Assembly (NCBI RefSeq): GCF_008123515.1
Contig: NZ_VSSR01000021.1
Span: forward strand, 372,001-436,000
Origin: Bradyrhizobium cytisi
GTDB taxonomy: Bacteria; Pseudomonadota; Alphaproteobacteria; Rhizobiales; Xanthobacteraceae
DNA: 64,000 nucleotides
Direction: 5' to 3'
Shown here in pieces: positions 18,547-27,835 of the stretch (within the stretch, counting starts at the first letter, position 1; each line of letters begins with the position of its first letter). Below the pieces are notes generated by a model. The model worked only from the letters and a program-made list of their open reading frames with translations, made no database searches and was not told the origin of the DNA. The position numbers were made by a program, and so were the translations under genes.

Positions 18547-19868
18547 CCATGCCCCTCCTTGACGAGGTCGGAGGAGATGACTTGCGCCTTGGTGAGATAC
18601 ACGGTCGGCGCGCGATGGCCGATGATGCCGCGCGGCCGCCAGATCATGATCAGCACCATCGCCATGCCGAACACCAGCATGCGGTAGTTCTCGAGGCTGC
18701 GGAACAGCTCGAAGCCGCCGATCATTGTGAGCGCCGCGAGCGCGACGCCGAGCTGCGAGCCCATGCCGCCGAGCACGACGATAGCAAGCACCAGTGCCGA
18801 TTCCTGGAAGGTGAAGGATTCCGGGCTGATGAAGCCCTGGCGGGTCGCGAAGAACGCGCCGGCAAAGCCGCCGAACATGGCGCCTGTTGCGAACGCAGTG
18901 AGCTTGGTGGTCGTGGTGTTGATGCCGAGAGCGCGGCAAGCGACCTCGTCCTCGCGCAGCGCCTCCCAGGCGCGGCCGATCGGCAGGCGGCGCAGCCGGA
19001 TCGTGACCCAATTGGTCAGCAGCGCCAGCGCCAGGATCAAATAGAACAGGAAGACGATGCGATGGGTCGGCGAGTATTCGATGCCGAGTTTTGCCGCCAG
19101 CCCGTCGTCGCTGTTGTCGAGCGGAATGCCGAAGAAGGATGGGCGGGGAATGCCGGAGACGCCGTTCGGACCACCGGTCAGACTCTGCCAGTTGATGATG
19201 ACGAGACGGATGATCTCGCCGAAGGCGAGCGTCACGATCGCAAGATAGTCGCCGCGCAGGCGCAACACGGGAAAGCCGAGCAGCACGCCCCAGAACGCGG
19301 CAAGGATGCCGGCGAGCGGCAGGCAGATCCAGAACGACCAGCCGAAACTGGTGGCGAGCAGCCCGTAGGAATAGGCGCCGACCGCGTAGAAGGCGACGTA
19401 GCCGAGATCGAGCAGGCCGGCGAGCCCGACCACGACGTTGAGGCCCCAGCCCAGCATCACATAGGTGAGCACGAGGATCGCGAGGTCGAGGATGTAGCGC
19501 TGGTTATAGAAGATCACCGGCACCAGCAGCGTGAAGATCAGCAGTGCCGGCGCAAGGTAGCGGCCAATGAACGACATCCCGCTCTGCACGCTAGGTGGCA
19601 CCAGCTTCTCGGCGCCGGTCGGGCCGATCCATTGCCTGAGCAGCTCGATCACGATCGAGCCGCCGAACACCGCACCGACGAGCGCGGCGACGTCGCCGAA
19701 GCGCGCCCAATAGGTGAGCTGGCCGTCGGAGCCCGCTTCGGTACGGATGCCGACCATCAGCGAGAACAGCACCAGCGCGATCAGCGCGTTGATGAAGGCG
19801 GTCTTCAGAAGGAAGGGGATGCCGGCGGTGCGACTTGCTTTGGTGGTCTCGTGCGGGGTGGCTGTCAC
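18543..19868 (-). CDS. livM: Branched-chain amino-acid ABC transporter permease LivM
   Basis: A 441-residue inner-membrane permease with an N-terminal extension of about 130 residues (three hydrophobic segments) before the conserved core. The core begins near YILDLAILVLTYVMLGWGLN and has LAGLLDLGYVAFYAVGAYSY, the LivM fingerprint. The cytoplasmic EAA-like loop is GRAWEALREDEVACRALGIN. I choose the GTG at 19868 (VTATPHETTKASR), 14 bp after the livH stop, because the longer TTG start at 19910 would overlap the end of livH. Confidence 0.92.
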   Translation of the reverse strand: MTATPHETTKASRTAGIPFLLKTAFINALIALVLFSLMVGIRTEAGSDGQLTYWARFGDVAALVGAVFGGSIVIELLRQWIGPTGAEKLVPPSVQSGMSFIGRYLAPALLIFTLLVPVIFYNQRYILDLAILVLTYVMLGWGLNVVVGLAGLLDLGYVAFYAVGAYSYGLLATSFGWSFWICLPLAGILAAFWGVLLGFPVLRLRGDYLAIVTLAFGEIIRLVIINWQSLTGGPNGVSGIPRPSFFGIPLDNSDDGLAAKLGIEYSPTHRIVFLFYLILALALLTNWVTIRLRRLPIGRAWEALREDEVACRALGINTTTTKLTAFATGAMFGGFAGAFFATRQGFISPESFTFQESALVLAIVVLGGMGSQLGVALAALTMIGGFELFRSLENYRMLVFGMAMVLIMIWRPRGIIGHRAPTVYLTKAQVISSDLVKEGHG

Positions 19869-19881
19869 GCGGGGCGGTCCG

Positions 19882-20799
19882 TCAGACTTTTTCGACTTCG
19901 GGACGGCCAAGCAGGCCGGTCGGCATGAAAATCAGCACGACGATCAGGATCGAGAACGCGGCGACGTCCTTGTACTCGACCGAGAAATAGGCCGACCAGA
20001 ACGTCTCGATCAGGCCGATCGCGAGTCCGCCGAGCATGGCGCCGGGCAGTGAACCGATGCCCCCGAGCACAGCGGCGGTGAAGGCCTTGATGCCGGCGAC
20101 GAAGCCCATGAAGAAATCGACCAGGCCATAATAGAGCAGGTACATCAGGCCGGCGACCGCGGCGAGCGCAGCGCCGATCACGAAGGTCATGGAGATGGTG
20201 CGGTCGACGTCGACGCCGAGCAGCGCAGCCATGGTCTGGTCCTGCTCGCAGGCGCGCATGTCGCGCCCGAGCCGTGTGCGCGAGACCAGCCAGGTGAAGA
20301 TTCCAAGCAGCACGATGGTGGTGATGACCACCATGATCTGGATGTTGGAGAGCTGGATCACGAAGCCGTCGGCGCTCTCATGCAGCGTGTAGCCGCCGGT
20401 GATGAAGGGCGGGATCGGCTTGACGCGCGCGCCCTGCGCTATCTGCGAGTAGTTGGTCAGCACGAAGGACATGCCGATCGCCGACAGCATCGGCGCGAGG
20501 CGGAAGGAATGGCGCAGCGGCCGGTAGGCGATGCGCTCGATGGTCCAGCCATAGAGTGCCGTGATCGCCATCGAGACCAGCAGCACGACCAGCAGGATCA
20601 CCGGGATCGCGGTCAGGCCGAGCGAGATCAGGATCAGGAAGGTGATTAGCGCAATGAAGCCGCCGATCATGAAGATGTCGCCATGGGCGAAATTGATCAT
20701 GCCGACGATGCCGTAGACCATCGTGTAGCCGATCGCGATCAGGCCGTAGATGGAGCCGAGCACGAGGCCGTTGATGAGCTGCTGGGCGAAATAATCCAT
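19882..20799 (-). CDS. livH: Branched-chain amino-acid ABC transporter permease LivH
   Basis: A 305-residue permease with about eight membrane segments. The N-terminus QQLINGLVLGSIYGLIAIGY and the block GMINFAHGDIFMIGGF are diagnostic for LivH. The coupling loop is RTRLGRDMRACEQDQTMAALLGVD. It is the first gene of the livHMGF operon on the minus strand. The promoter should lie in the 20800-21090 gap. Confidence 0.95.
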   Translation of the reverse strand: MDYFAQQLINGLVLGSIYGLIAIGYTMVYGIVGMINFAHGDIFMIGGFIALITFLILISLGLTAIPVILLVVLLVSMAITALYGWTIERIAYRPLRHSFRLAPMLSAIGMSFVLTNYSQIAQGARVKPIPPFITGGYTLHESADGFVIQLSNIQIMVVITTIVLLGIFTWLVSRTRLGRDMRACEQDQTMAALLGVDVDRTISMTFVIGAALAAVAGLMYLLYYGLVDFFMGFVAGIKAFTAAVLGGIGSLPGAMLGGLAIGLIETFWSAYFSVEYKDVAAFSILIVVLIFMPTGLLGRPEVEKV

Positions 20800-21090
20800 A
20801 GGCTGCCGTTACCCAAACCTGACGCGACTCAAAGGGAGGTCTTCGAGAGAGTGCTTAAGTTTCTTCTCGGGCCCCGGCAGCCCTCGAGCGTTCTTCCCGT
20901 TTTGTAACAGCAGGGAACTGGTGGCTGCAACTGGCCATTGCCTCGGCATAAAGGCTTGTACAGAGATCATTTCGGCTACGGCTGTCATATCCCGGTTCCC
21001 CGCATTGCGAGGAACCAGGTTCCGCGCGGCAACTAAATCGGCTGCCGCTTGTTGTCACGGACTGACGTCCAACAAGGGAGTTTCCCCCCA
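20800..21090. other. Divergent intergenic region (livH / Gln-rich protein)
   Basis: This 291-bp stretch lies between the start of livH and the plus-strand Gln-rich gene. No open frame with a ribosome-binding site or family features is visible. It should contain the promoters of both, but I cannot mark a confident -35/-10 pair. Confidence 0.5.
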
Positions 21091-21279
21091 ATGACGAAGC
21101 AGCAGAACCAGAATCCGGGCCAGCAGAACCAGAGTCCCGGCCAGCAGCGCCCAAGCCAGCAACCAGGGCAGCAGCAAGGCGGTGGGCAGAAACCCGGACA
21201 GCAGCAGCAGAACGACCCGATGCGCCAGGGCGACAAGCCCGGCCACCAGCAGGGTGGCCAGCACGGTCAGGACAATTAG
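21091..21279 (+). CDS. Small Gln/Pro/Gly-rich hydrophilic protein
   Basis: A 62-residue low-complexity protein starting MTKQQNQNPGQQ. It is built from irregular PGQQ-type repeats and has no hydrophobic residues to form a core. It is expected to be disordered. The start at 21091 has AAGGGAG about 9 nt upstream, and a strong terminator follows at 21334, so the unit looks like a genuine single-gene transcript. The function is unknown; a stress- or hydration-related role is only a guess. Confidence 0.7.
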   Translation: MTKQQNQNPGQQNQSPGQQRPSQQPGQQQGGGQKPGQQQQNDPMRQGDKPGHQQGGQHGQDN

Positions 21280-21333
21280 GGAGCCGAGAGCCAAGGCTAA
21301 TGAAGCGAACAGGGCTAATGAAGTGAAGCGGGT

Positions 21334-21358
21334 CCCGCCGAAAGGCGGGGCCTTTTTT
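21334..21358 (+). terminator. Rho-independent terminator
   Basis: The stem CCCGCC (21334-21339) and GGCGGG (21344-21349) closes a GAAA tetraloop and is followed by CCTTTTTT. It sits 55 bp after the Gln-rich gene and before the membrane-protein gene at 21487, separating the two transcripts. Confidence 0.9.
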
Positions 21359-21486
21359 GAATGAACTGGCCAGCCGGGCGATTAAGGTAAACAAAGGGTT
21401 TAAATTGCCGCCACAGTCCGATGCGAGTTAGCTCCCCGGCAAAGCCTTCCGTCCGAAGGCGTGGTGCAGGCGAAGCGGGAAGCGGC

Positions 21487-22017
21487 ATGTTCAGGAATTG
21501 GCGGATCGGCTCGGTCAACGGCGCGCTGCTGGCGGCTTATTTCATTCCGGCCTGGACGATGGTCGCCTTCAACATCATGGTGGCGCCGGTGCACGGCCTC
21601 TACGAGCGGCCGAGCGTTGCCGTGGCGCTGTTCCTCAGCGACCAGCTTCAGATGTCCGGCCTGAGCACGGTGCGCGCCGCCTGGCTGCTGGCGCTCGGGC
21701 GCCTGACCGTGGTGGCGTTCTTCGCGATCTATCTTGCGCTGCTCGCCATTCCGCGCACCCGCAAGAGCGGAGCCAGCGACGAGACGCTTGGCATTGCGCT
21801 CGCGATCGGCAGCCTGATCTCGTTTGTGAGCATGGTGATGGCCTCGAAGGTCGGCGAGATGGCCGCGCTTCGGCTGCACGCCACCGAGCTCCTTCTGCTG
21901 CTCGGTGCGGCGGTCGTGCTGGTGATCGAGCGGCCGGCTGCTGCGCCGAAGACCGTCGACGTCGCGGACACCGCGCCGCTAGGTATCGAGCAGGCCGAGC
22001 TCCTGCACAATCGCTGA
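21487..22017 (+). CDS. Hypothetical four-span membrane protein
   Basis: A 176-residue membrane protein with hydrophobic segments at about 11-32, 67-89, 101-122 and 129-148. The ATG at 21487 (MFRNWRIGSVNGALLAAYF) has GGGAAG upstream and is preferred to the longer hydrophilic frame from 21421. Its 3' end overlaps the 3' end of the convergent pcaC gene by 39 bp. I do not recognise the family. Confidence 0.75.
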   Translation: MFRNWRIGSVNGALLAAYFIPAWTMVAFNIMVAPVHGLYERPSVAVALFLSDQLQMSGLSTVRAAWLLALGRLTVVAFFAIYLALLAIPRTRKSGASDETLGIALAIGSLISFVSMVMASKVGEMAALRLHATELLLLLGAAVVLVIERPAAAPKTVDVADTAPLGIEQAELLHNR

Positions 22018-22371
22018 GGCTTCCTTGACGGCGTGGTTCGCCGCCGGAACGCCGCAATAGATCGCCTGCTGCAGCAAAATTTCCTTGATGTCGTCGGGGG
22101 TGAAGCCGCCCTCGGCGAGCGCCGCGCGCACGTGCAGGCGGAATTCGTCCCATTGCCCAAGCGCGACCATGGTGCCGATCACCAGAACCCGCCGCGTGCG
22201 CTCATCGAAATGCGGCCGCGTCCAGATCTCGCCCCAGGCGTAGCGGGTGATCATGTCCTGGAAGTCGGTGTTGAAGGCGTTGCGGTTGGCGATCGACTTG
22301 TCGACCCAGGCATTGCCCAGCACTTTTCGGCGCACGTTCATGCCGGCATCGCGGCGCTTCTGGTCGTCCAT
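21979..22371 (-). CDS. pcaC: 4-Carboxymuconolactone decarboxylase
   Basis: A 130-residue carboxymuconolactone decarboxylase, the step that converts 4-carboxymuconolactone to 3-oxoadipate enol-lactone in protocatechuate breakdown. It has the family core YAWGEIWTRPHFDERTRR, then LHVRAALAEGGFTPDDIKE and the active-site region LLQQAIYCGVPAANHAV. The ATG at 22371 (MDDQKRRDAGM) has GGAGGAAAC upstream. The 30 codons further upstream in frame come from a palindromic repeat and are not part of the protein. It is third in the pcaB-pcaD-pcaC order. Confidence 0.94.
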   Translation of the reverse strand: MDDQKRRDAGMNVRRKVLGNAWVDKSIANRNAFNTDFQDMITRYAWGEIWTRPHFDERTRRVLVIGTMVALGQWDEFRLHVRAALAEGGFTPDDIKEILLQQAIYCGVPAANHAVKEASAIVQELGLLDT

Positions 22372-22385
22372 GTTGTTTCCTCCTT

Positions 22386-22466
22386 CGTCATTGCGAGCGT
22401 AGCGAAGCAATCCAGTCTGCCGCTGCGGAGGGATTTCTGGATTGCTTCGCTGCGCTCGCAATGACG
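22386..22466. repeat. Intergenic palindromic repeat (CGTCATTGCGAGCG family)
   Basis: An 81-bp imperfect palindrome lies between pcaD and pcaC. CGTCATTGCGAGC starts at 22386 and GCTCGCAATGACG ends at 22466. The inner arms AGCGAAGCAATCCAG and CTGGATTGCTTCGCT continue the stem, leaving a short GC-rich loop. It resembles the very common short repeats of Bradyrhizobium-type genomes and can form a long hairpin in the pca transcript. Confidence 0.85.
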
Positions 22467-22477
22467 GCGTTGTGAGA

Positions 22478-23260
22478 TCAGCGTTGCGTCAAGAAGCCCA
22501 CGACCGCGTCGGTGAACGCGTGCGGCTGCTCGACATTGGAAATGTGAGCGGCATCGATGATGGTCATGCTGGCGCCGGGAATGTTCGAGCGGATCAGCTC
22601 GCCTGCAGAAATCGGGGTTGCCTGATCGTGGCGGCCGGCGATCACCAGCGTCGGGTTCTTGATGGCAGGCAGCAGCGCGCGCTGGTCGAGGGTCGATAGC
22701 GCCTCGCAGCAGGCGAGATAGCCCTCGACCGGGGTCGCGAGCAGCATCGCCTTCATCCTGGCGGCGATGTCAGGTTCGCGCTCGCGGAAATCCTGGGTGA
22801 GCCAGCCGGCGATCACGCCGTCGGCGACCGCGGCGATGCCGCCCTTCTTCACGGCGTCGATACGCTCCAGCCATTTGGTCGGCTCGGCGTAATAGCAGGA
22901 GGTATTGGCGAGGATGAGCTTGCCGAAGCGCTCCGGCGCGTTGGCGCCCAGCCATTGCCCGACCATTCCGCCCATCGACAGGCCGCACCAATGCACCTTT
23001 TCGATGTTGAGATCGTCGAGGATCGCAAGCACGTCGCGGCCGAAACGTTCCATCGAATAGGGAGGGGGCGGCACCTTGGACTTGCCGTGGCCGCGGCGGT
23101 CGTAGCGGATGACGCGGAACACCTGGGTCAGCGCCTTCATCTGCGGCTCCCACATCTGCAGCGTACAGCCGAGCGAGTTGGAGAGCATCAAGGTCGGCCC
23201 GCCGTCGCGGCCCTCGACGGAGACGTTGATCAGGCAACCGTCGGCATCGATCATGGGCAT
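22478..23260 (-). CDS. pcaD: 3-Oxoadipate enol-lactonase
   Basis: A 260-residue alpha/beta hydrolase that opens 3-oxoadipate enol-lactone to 3-oxoadipate. The nucleophile is the Ser in GLSMGGMVGQWLG, the acid is likely the Asp in AGRHDQATP, and the catalytic His is in DAAHISNVEQP. The oxyanion region is SLGCTLQMW. Length and motif spacing fit PcaD. It is 36 bp downstream of pcaB and separated from pcaC by a palindromic repeat. Confidence 0.95.
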   Translation of the reverse strand: MPMIDADGCLINVSVEGRDGGPTLMLSNSLGCTLQMWEPQMKALTQVFRVIRYDRRGHGKSKVPPPPYSMERFGRDVLAILDDLNIEKVHWCGLSMGGMVGQWLGANAPERFGKLILANTSCYYAEPTKWLERIDAVKKGGIAAVADGVIAGWLTQDFREREPDIAARMKAMLLATPVEGYLACCEALSTLDQRALLPAIKNPTLVIAGRHDQATPISAGELIRSNIPGASMTIIDAAHISNVEQPHAFTDAVVGFLTQR

Positions 23261-23295
23261 GCGGCGTCTCCGTTTTATTTCCGCTCAGGGTTGCT

Positions 23296-24651
23296 CTATT
23301 CGCGGTCGAGGCTGTCGAGCAGCCGGTCGATCAAGGCCTGCGACATCCCTTGATAGGCCATCGGCTCAAACAATGCCGTTATTTTCTCGGGCGTCAGATG
23401 CGCAGCGACCTGCGAATCGGCGGCGAGAATTTCGCGCAGATGTTTCTTCTCGGCAACCGCGCGCTTGCTCGCGGCCTCGATCAGATGATGCGCGTCGCTC
23501 TTGCCGATCTTATCGGCGAGCGCAAAGGTGACGGCTTCCGCCATGATCAGCCCGTGCGTCGCGTCGAGATTGCTGCGCATGCGCGCGGCATCGACATCCA
23601 GCCCCTCGGCGATGTCGACGATGGCCGCAAGCGCGCCCGAGGTGACCAGCATCAATTGCGGCAGCGTCGGCCATTCCGCATGCCAGGGCCCGGCGCTGCG
23701 CTCGTGGTCCTGCACCTGGGCTGCAAAGATCGTCGCGGCGAGTTGCGGGGCCATGGTCGCGCAGCCGAGCGCGCTTGCGGCTGCGACCGGGTTGCGCTTG
23801 TGCGGCATGGTCGAGGACCCGCCGCGGCCCTCGCCGGCGGGCTCGAACGCTTCGCCGACGTCGGTCTGCATCATCAGCGAGACGTCGCGCGCGATCTTGC
23901 CGCAGCTTCCGGCGAGAATCGCGAAGCTTGAAGCGGCCTCCGCGATGCGGTCGCGATGGGTATGCCAGGGCGCTTCCGGCAGCGGCAGGTTCAGCTCCTG
24001 CGCCAGCCGTTCGGCCACCGCGAGCCCGTTGTCGCCGAGGGCTGCGAGCGTGCCGGCGGCGCCGCCGAATTGCAGCGCAAGGCCCTCGCGGCGGAGCCGC
24101 CGCAGCCGGCAGCGGGCGCGGGCGAGGCTCGAGGCGTATTCGGCGGCCTTCAGCCCGAACGGCATCGGCAGCGCGTGCTGAAGCCAGGTCCGTGCCACCA
24201 TCGCGGTGTTGCGATGGGCGCGGGCAAGTGCCGCAAAACCCTTGATGGCACGGCTGAGATCGGCGTCCAGCGCATCGATTGCAGCGCGCAAGCCGAGCAT
24301 GGTTGCGGTATCGATGACGTCCTGGCTGGTGGCGCCCCAATGCACGTAACGCGCAGCCTCGCTGTCGGCCTTGCCGACATTGGCGGTCAGCGCCTTGACC
24401 AGGGGGATCGCGAGATTGCCCGACCGGGTTGCGGCCTCGGCCAGCGCGGCCATGTCAAAGCTGTCGGCCTTGCAGGCGGCTTCGATCGGGCTTACCGCGG
24501 ATACGGGAATCACACCCGCGGCGGCCTCGGCCCGGGCCAGGGCTGCCTCGAAATCGAGCATGTTCTGGAGCGTGGACCGGTCGTCGCAGACGACGCGCAT
24601 GGCTGCGCTCGACAGCATCGGCGCAAGCAGGGGGGAAAGGGCTGTGCTCAT
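23296..24651 (-). CDS. pcaB: 3-Carboxy-cis,cis-muconate cycloisomerase
   Basis: A 451-residue member of the fumarase/aspartase superfamily that converts 3-carboxymuconate to 4-carboxymuconolactone. The superfamily signature GSSTMPHKRNP is present, together with HWGATSQDVIDTA and RTWLQHALPMPFGLKAA. A C-terminal ADSQVAAHLTPEKITALF region matches the PcaB-specific tail. It is the first gene of the pca operon and divergent from coxG. No pcaG/pcaH or pcaQ is nearby, so the dioxygenase must be encoded elsewhere. Confidence 0.94.
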   Translation of the reverse strand: MSTALSPLLAPMLSSAAMRVVCDDRSTLQNMLDFEAALARAEAAAGVIPVSAVSPIEAACKADSFDMAALAEAATRSGNLAIPLVKALTANVGKADSEAARYVHWGATSQDVIDTATMLGLRAAIDALDADLSRAIKGFAALARAHRNTAMVARTWLQHALPMPFGLKAAEYASSLARARCRLRRLRREGLALQFGGAAGTLAALGDNGLAVAERLAQELNLPLPEAPWHTHRDRIAEAASSFAILAGSCGKIARDVSLMMQTDVGEAFEPAGEGRGGSSTMPHKRNPVAAASALGCATMAPQLAATIFAAQVQDHERSAGPWHAEWPTLPQLMLVTSGALAAIVDIAEGLDVDAARMRSNLDATHGLIMAEAVTFALADKIGKSDAHHLIEAASKRAVAEKKHLREILAADSQVAAHLTPEKITALFEPMAYQGMSQALIDRLLDSLDRE

Positions 24652-24836
24652 GTTGCGCCGGACCTAATCACCATGCTTCGGCTCTGCCAATCCCTGACCG
24701 ACCGCACAAGGCATTTTGCAGGTGCGAATATGCATTGCACGTGACCGGGGGCTGCCCTTTCCTTTGCGGCCTCCGTGCGTTACTTGAGCAATATTATTCA
24801 GATGCGATCCAGCTTCGATATCCCCGGAGACGCCCC

Positions 24837-25283
24837 ATGGCCATGACAATGAACGGCGAAGTCCAGCTTGCGGCGCCACGCGAGGCCGTGTGGGAGAAGC
24901 TCAACGACCCCTCGGTGCTCAAGGCCTGCATCCCCGGCTGCGAGGAGCTGGAGAAGACCGACGACGGCGGTTTTCGCGCAACGGCGAAGATGAAGGTCGG
25001 TCCGGTCTCGGCGCGCTTCAAGGGCAAGGTCACGCTGAGCGATCTCGACCCGCCGAACGGCTACAAGATCTCAGGCGAAGGCGAGGGCGGGGTGGCCGGC
25101 TTTGCCAAGGGCGGCGCCGTGGTCAAGCTCGCGGAGAAGGACGGCGGCACGCTGCTGTCTTACGACGTTGAGGCGCAGATCGGCGGCAAGTTGGCGCAGC
25201 TCGGGCAGCGCCTGATCAACGGCACCGCCAAGAAGCTGGCCGACGAGTTTTTCGCGAATTTCGCCAAGGCGGTACAGGGCTGA
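24837..25283 (+). CDS. coxG: CoxG-like SRPBCC protein
   Basis: A 148-residue CoxG (carbon monoxide dehydrogenase subunit G) protein. The START/SRPBCC fold is recognisable from MNGEVQLAAPREAVWEKLND, PGCEELEKTDDG and MKVGPVSARFKGKV. CoxG homologues are thought to help assembly or membrane recruitment of molybdenum hydroxylases and, in some cases, to bind quinones. The ATG at 24837 has CGGAGA upstream; the long N-terminal extension in the same frame is antisense to pcaB and is a shadow. It is followed after 135 bp by coxS. Confidence 0.92.
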   Translation: MAMTMNGEVQLAAPREAVWEKLNDPSVLKACIPGCEELEKTDDGGFRATAKMKVGPVSARFKGKVTLSDLDPPNGYKISGEGEGGVAGFAKGGAVVKLAEKDGGTLLSYDVEAQIGGKLAQLGQRLINGTAKKLADEFFANFAKAVQG

Positions 25284-25418
25284 AGGCTATCGTCTTTCGG
25301 CATGGCGCCTTGCGTCCGGGGTGATGTTGCCCCAGGGCATAATGGCCCATATGATGGGTTGGAATAATTATAAGAACCGCTTCGACGGGACCCGTCGGGG
25401 CGCTGATAGAGAGTGCTT

Positions 25419-25904
25419 ATGGCAAAAATCTCCCTCATCGTGAATGGCAATCCTGTTACCGGCAATGTCGACCCGCGTACGCTTCTGGTGCAGTTCCTGC
25501 GCGAGAATCTGCGGCTGACGGGTACCCATGTCGGCTGCGACACCTCGCAGTGCGGCGCCTGTGTGGTGCATCTCGACGGCAAGGCCGTGAAGTCCTGCAC
25601 CACGCTGGCCGTGATGGCCGACGGCCACGAGGTCAAGACCATCGAGGGCCTGGCGGCCGATGGCGCGCCGCTGCATCCGATGCAGGAAGCCTTCCGCGAG
25701 CATCATGGCCTGCAGTGCGGCTTCTGCACACCCGGCATGATCATGACCGCGATCGATATCGTGCATCGCAAGGGCCACGAGGTCGACGATCACACCATCC
25801 GCGAGGAGCTGGAAGGCAATCTCTGCCGCTGCACCGGCTACCAGAACATCGTCGCCTCGATCGCCGCCGGCGCGAAGGCGATGGCGAAATCCGATCTCGC
25901 GTAA
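25419..25904 (+). CDS. coxS: Molybdenum hydroxylase small (2x[2Fe-2S]) subunit
   Basis: A 161-residue electron-transfer subunit of the CoxS/CutS/XdhA type. The plant-type [2Fe-2S] cluster uses Cys40, Cys45, Cys48 and Cys60 ([11 protein letters not shown]). The second cluster uses Cys100, Cys103, Cys136 and Cys138 (CGFC, CRC). The ATG at 25419 is preferred to the GTG two codons earlier. It normally passes electrons from the molybdenum subunit to the FAD subunit. Here the FAD subunit gene follows after 30 bp, but no molybdenum subunit gene is present. Confidence 0.95.
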   Translation: MAKISLIVNGNPVTGNVDPRTLLVQFLRENLRLTGTHVGCDTSQCGACVVHLDGKAVKSCTTLAVMADGHEVKTIEGLAADGAPLHPMQEAFREHHGLQCGFCTPGMIMTAIDIVHRKGHEVDDHTIREELEGNLCRCTGYQNIVASIAAGAKAMAKSDLA

Positions 25905-25934
25905 CCGCGCGCCCTCCGCGATCAGGACACCCTC

Positions 25935-26741
25935 ATGTACGAATTCAAATACCATCGCCCCGGGACCGTGCGGCAGGCTGCCAACCTCCTGGTGAAGAAC
26001 GAAGACGCCAAGGTGATCGCCGGCGGTCACACGCTGATTCCGGTCATGAAGCAGCGGCTCGCAAGCCCCCCGCATCTGGTCGACCTCTCCCACATCGAGG
26101 GGCTGAACACGATCGAGATGAAGGGCCGTTCGCTGGTGATCGGCGCCACCGCCAGGCACGCCGAGGTCGCGACCTCCGCCATCGTCGGCGAGGCGATCCC
26201 GGCACTGGCCGATCTCGCCAGCCAGATCGGCGATCCCGCCGTGCGCCACAAGGGCACGATCGGCGGCTCGCTCGCCAACAACGATCCGACCGCGGATTAT
26301 CCGGCCGCCGTGCTCGCACTCGGCGCGACCATCGTCACCAACAAGCGCCGCCTCAAGGCCGAGGAGTATTTCCAGGGTCTGTTCACGACCGCGCTGGAAG
26401 CCGACGAGATCATCACCAAGGTGATGTTCCCGCTGCCGAAGAAGGCGGCCTATATCAAGTTCCGCAACCAGGCCTCGCGCTATGCGCTGGTCGGCGTGTT
26501 CGTGGCACGGCGGCCCTCTGACGTGCGAGTCGCCGTGACCGGCGCCGGCTCGGACGGCGTGTTTCGCATCGAGGCTTTTGAGGAAGCGCTGAAGAAGCGG
26601 TTCTCGTCGAAGGTGCTCGAGGGCATCGAGGTGCCGGCGGAAGGGCTGAACAGCGACATCCACGGCAGCGCCGAATACCGCGCCCATCTGATCGGCGTGC
26701 TGACGCGGCGCGCCCTCGACGCCGCCAACGCCAAGGAATGA
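25935..26741 (+). CDS. coxM: Molybdenum hydroxylase medium (FAD) subunit
   Basis: A 268-residue FAD-binding subunit of the CoxM/CutM/XdhB type. The FAD-contacting segments are [16 protein letters not shown] and [20 protein letters not shown]-terminal CO_deh_flav_C-like domain covers the last ~100 residues. It has no N-terminal extension, so it starts at the family's usual [12 protein letters not shown]. It should accept electrons from CoxS. Downstream comes the CoxD-type ATPase. Confidence 0.94.
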   Translation: MYEFKYHRPGTVRQAANLLVKNEDAKVIAGGHTLIPVMKQRLASPPHLVDLSHIEGLNTIEMKGRSLVIGATARHAEVATSAIVGEAIPALADLASQIGDPAVRHKGTIGGSLANNDPTADYPAAVLALGATIVTNKRRLKAEEYFQGLFTTALEADEIITKVMFPLPKKAAYIKFRNQASRYALVGVFVARRPSDVRVAVTGAGSDGVFRIEAFEEALKKRFSSKVLEGIEVPAEGLNSDIHGSAEYRAHLIGVLTRRALDAANAKE

Positions 26742-26804
26742 GTGGGCCTCACGATCTGGCCCAATACTTGCCCTTTGTGAGGGCGTAGTGAGACTGGCTT
26801 TTTC

Positions 26805-27710
26805 ATGACTTCAGCGACCTTGCCGGCATCGGTCGATGCGATGCTCGAACTTTTGACCTCGCGCGGCTATCTCGCCGAGCGGTCGCTGGCGACGGTGACG
26901 TATCTCTCGCTACGGATGGGGCGGCCGCTGTTTCTCGAAGGCGAGGCCGGTGTCGGCAAGACCGAGATCGCAAAGGTGCTGTCGGCGGCGCTGGGGCGGA
27001 AGCTGATTCGCCTGCAGTGCTACGAAGGCCTCGACGTCTCCTCGGCGGTCTATGAGTGGAACAGCGCCGCGCAGATGATCGCGATCCGGATGGCGGAAGC
27101 CGCCGGCGATACCGATCGCGATCAGCTCTCGAGCGATATTTTTGCCGACCGCTACATGATCAAGCGGCCGCTGCTGCAGGCGCTGGAGCCCGACGTTGCC
27201 GGTCCGCCGGTGCTGCTGATCGACGAGCTCGACCGTGCCGACGAAGCATTCGAAGCCTATCTCCTGGAAATCCTCAGCGACTTCCAGGTGACGATCCCCG
27301 AATTCGGCACCGTGAAGGCGCCGCATCCGCCGATCGTCATCATCACCTCCAACCGCACCCGCGAGATTCACGACGCGCTGAAGCGGCGCTGTCTCTATCA
27401 CTGGGTCGATTATCCCGCCGCCGATCGCGAGCTCGCGATCGTCAAGTCGCGCGTGCCGGGCATCTCGGCAAAGCTGTCGCAGCAGGTCGTGCGCTTCGTG
27501 CAGGCGCTGCGCAACCAGGACTTCTACAAGTCGCCTGGTGTCGCCGAGACCATCGACTGGGCCACTGCTCTGTCCGAGCTCGACGCCCGCTCGCTGACCC
27601 CGCAAGTGGTCGGTGACACGCTGGGCGCACTGCTCAAATACCAGGACGACATCACGCGGATGCAGGGCGACACCCTGCAGAAGGTGCTGAAGGAAGCGAC
27701 GAGCGACTAG
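26805..27710 (+). CDS. coxD: CoxD-like MoxR-family AAA+ ATPase
   Basis: A 301-residue AAA+ ATPase. Walker A is GEAGVGKTE (46-54) and Walker B is VLLIDELDRAD. Sensor 1 is IITSNRTRE, and an Arg finger region is in LKRRCLYHW. CoxD of Oligotropha carboxidovorans is a MoxR-type chaperone that, with CoxE, matures the Mo-Cu-S site of CO dehydrogenase. The VWA partner follows at 27836, and a palindromic repeat lies between them. Confidence 0.93.
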   Translation: MTSATLPASVDAMLELLTSRGYLAERSLATVTYLSLRMGRPLFLEGEAGVGKTEIAKVLSAALGRKLIRLQCYEGLDVSSAVYEWNSAAQMIAIRMAEAAGDTDRDQLSSDIFADRYMIKRPLLQALEPDVAGPPVLLIDELDRADEAFEAYLLEILSDFQVTIPEFGTVKAPHPPIVIITSNRTREIHDALKRRCLYHWVDYPAADRELAIVKSRVPGISAKLSQQVVRFVQALRNQDFYKSPGVAETIDWATALSELDARSLTPQVVGDTLGALLKYQDDITRMQGDTLQKVLKEATSD

Positions 27711-27712
27711 CT

Positions 27713-27817
27713 CGTCATTCCGGGGCGCGCGTAGCGCGAACCCGGAATCAATGGTGCAGCGGTGACGGCGGATGAATGGATTCCGGGTTCAATGCTGCGC
27801 ATCGCCCCGGAATGACG
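27713..27817. repeat. 105-bp palindromic repeat (CGTCATTCCGGGGCG family)
   Basis: A MITE-like element between coxD and coxE. The outer arms CGTCATTCCGGGGCG (27713-27727) and CGCCCCGGAATGACG (27803-27817) are exact inverted copies. Inner arms around CCCGGAATC and GATTCCGGG also pair. It has the same length (105 bp) and ends as the copy at 45531-45635, and its ends match those flanking the GIY-YIG gene at 60915-61331. Confidence 0.9.
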
Positions 27818-27835
27818 GCAGGGACACGGCAGACC

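Noticed and set aside
20800..21090. Riboswitch upstream of livH
   Set aside because: No conserved riboswitch core could be recognised by eye in the livH leader.
27776..27835. Longer coxE start inside the palindromic repeat
   Set aside because: The upstream codons translate repeat sequence; homologues start near MAINHL-type sequence and the repeat is not coding.
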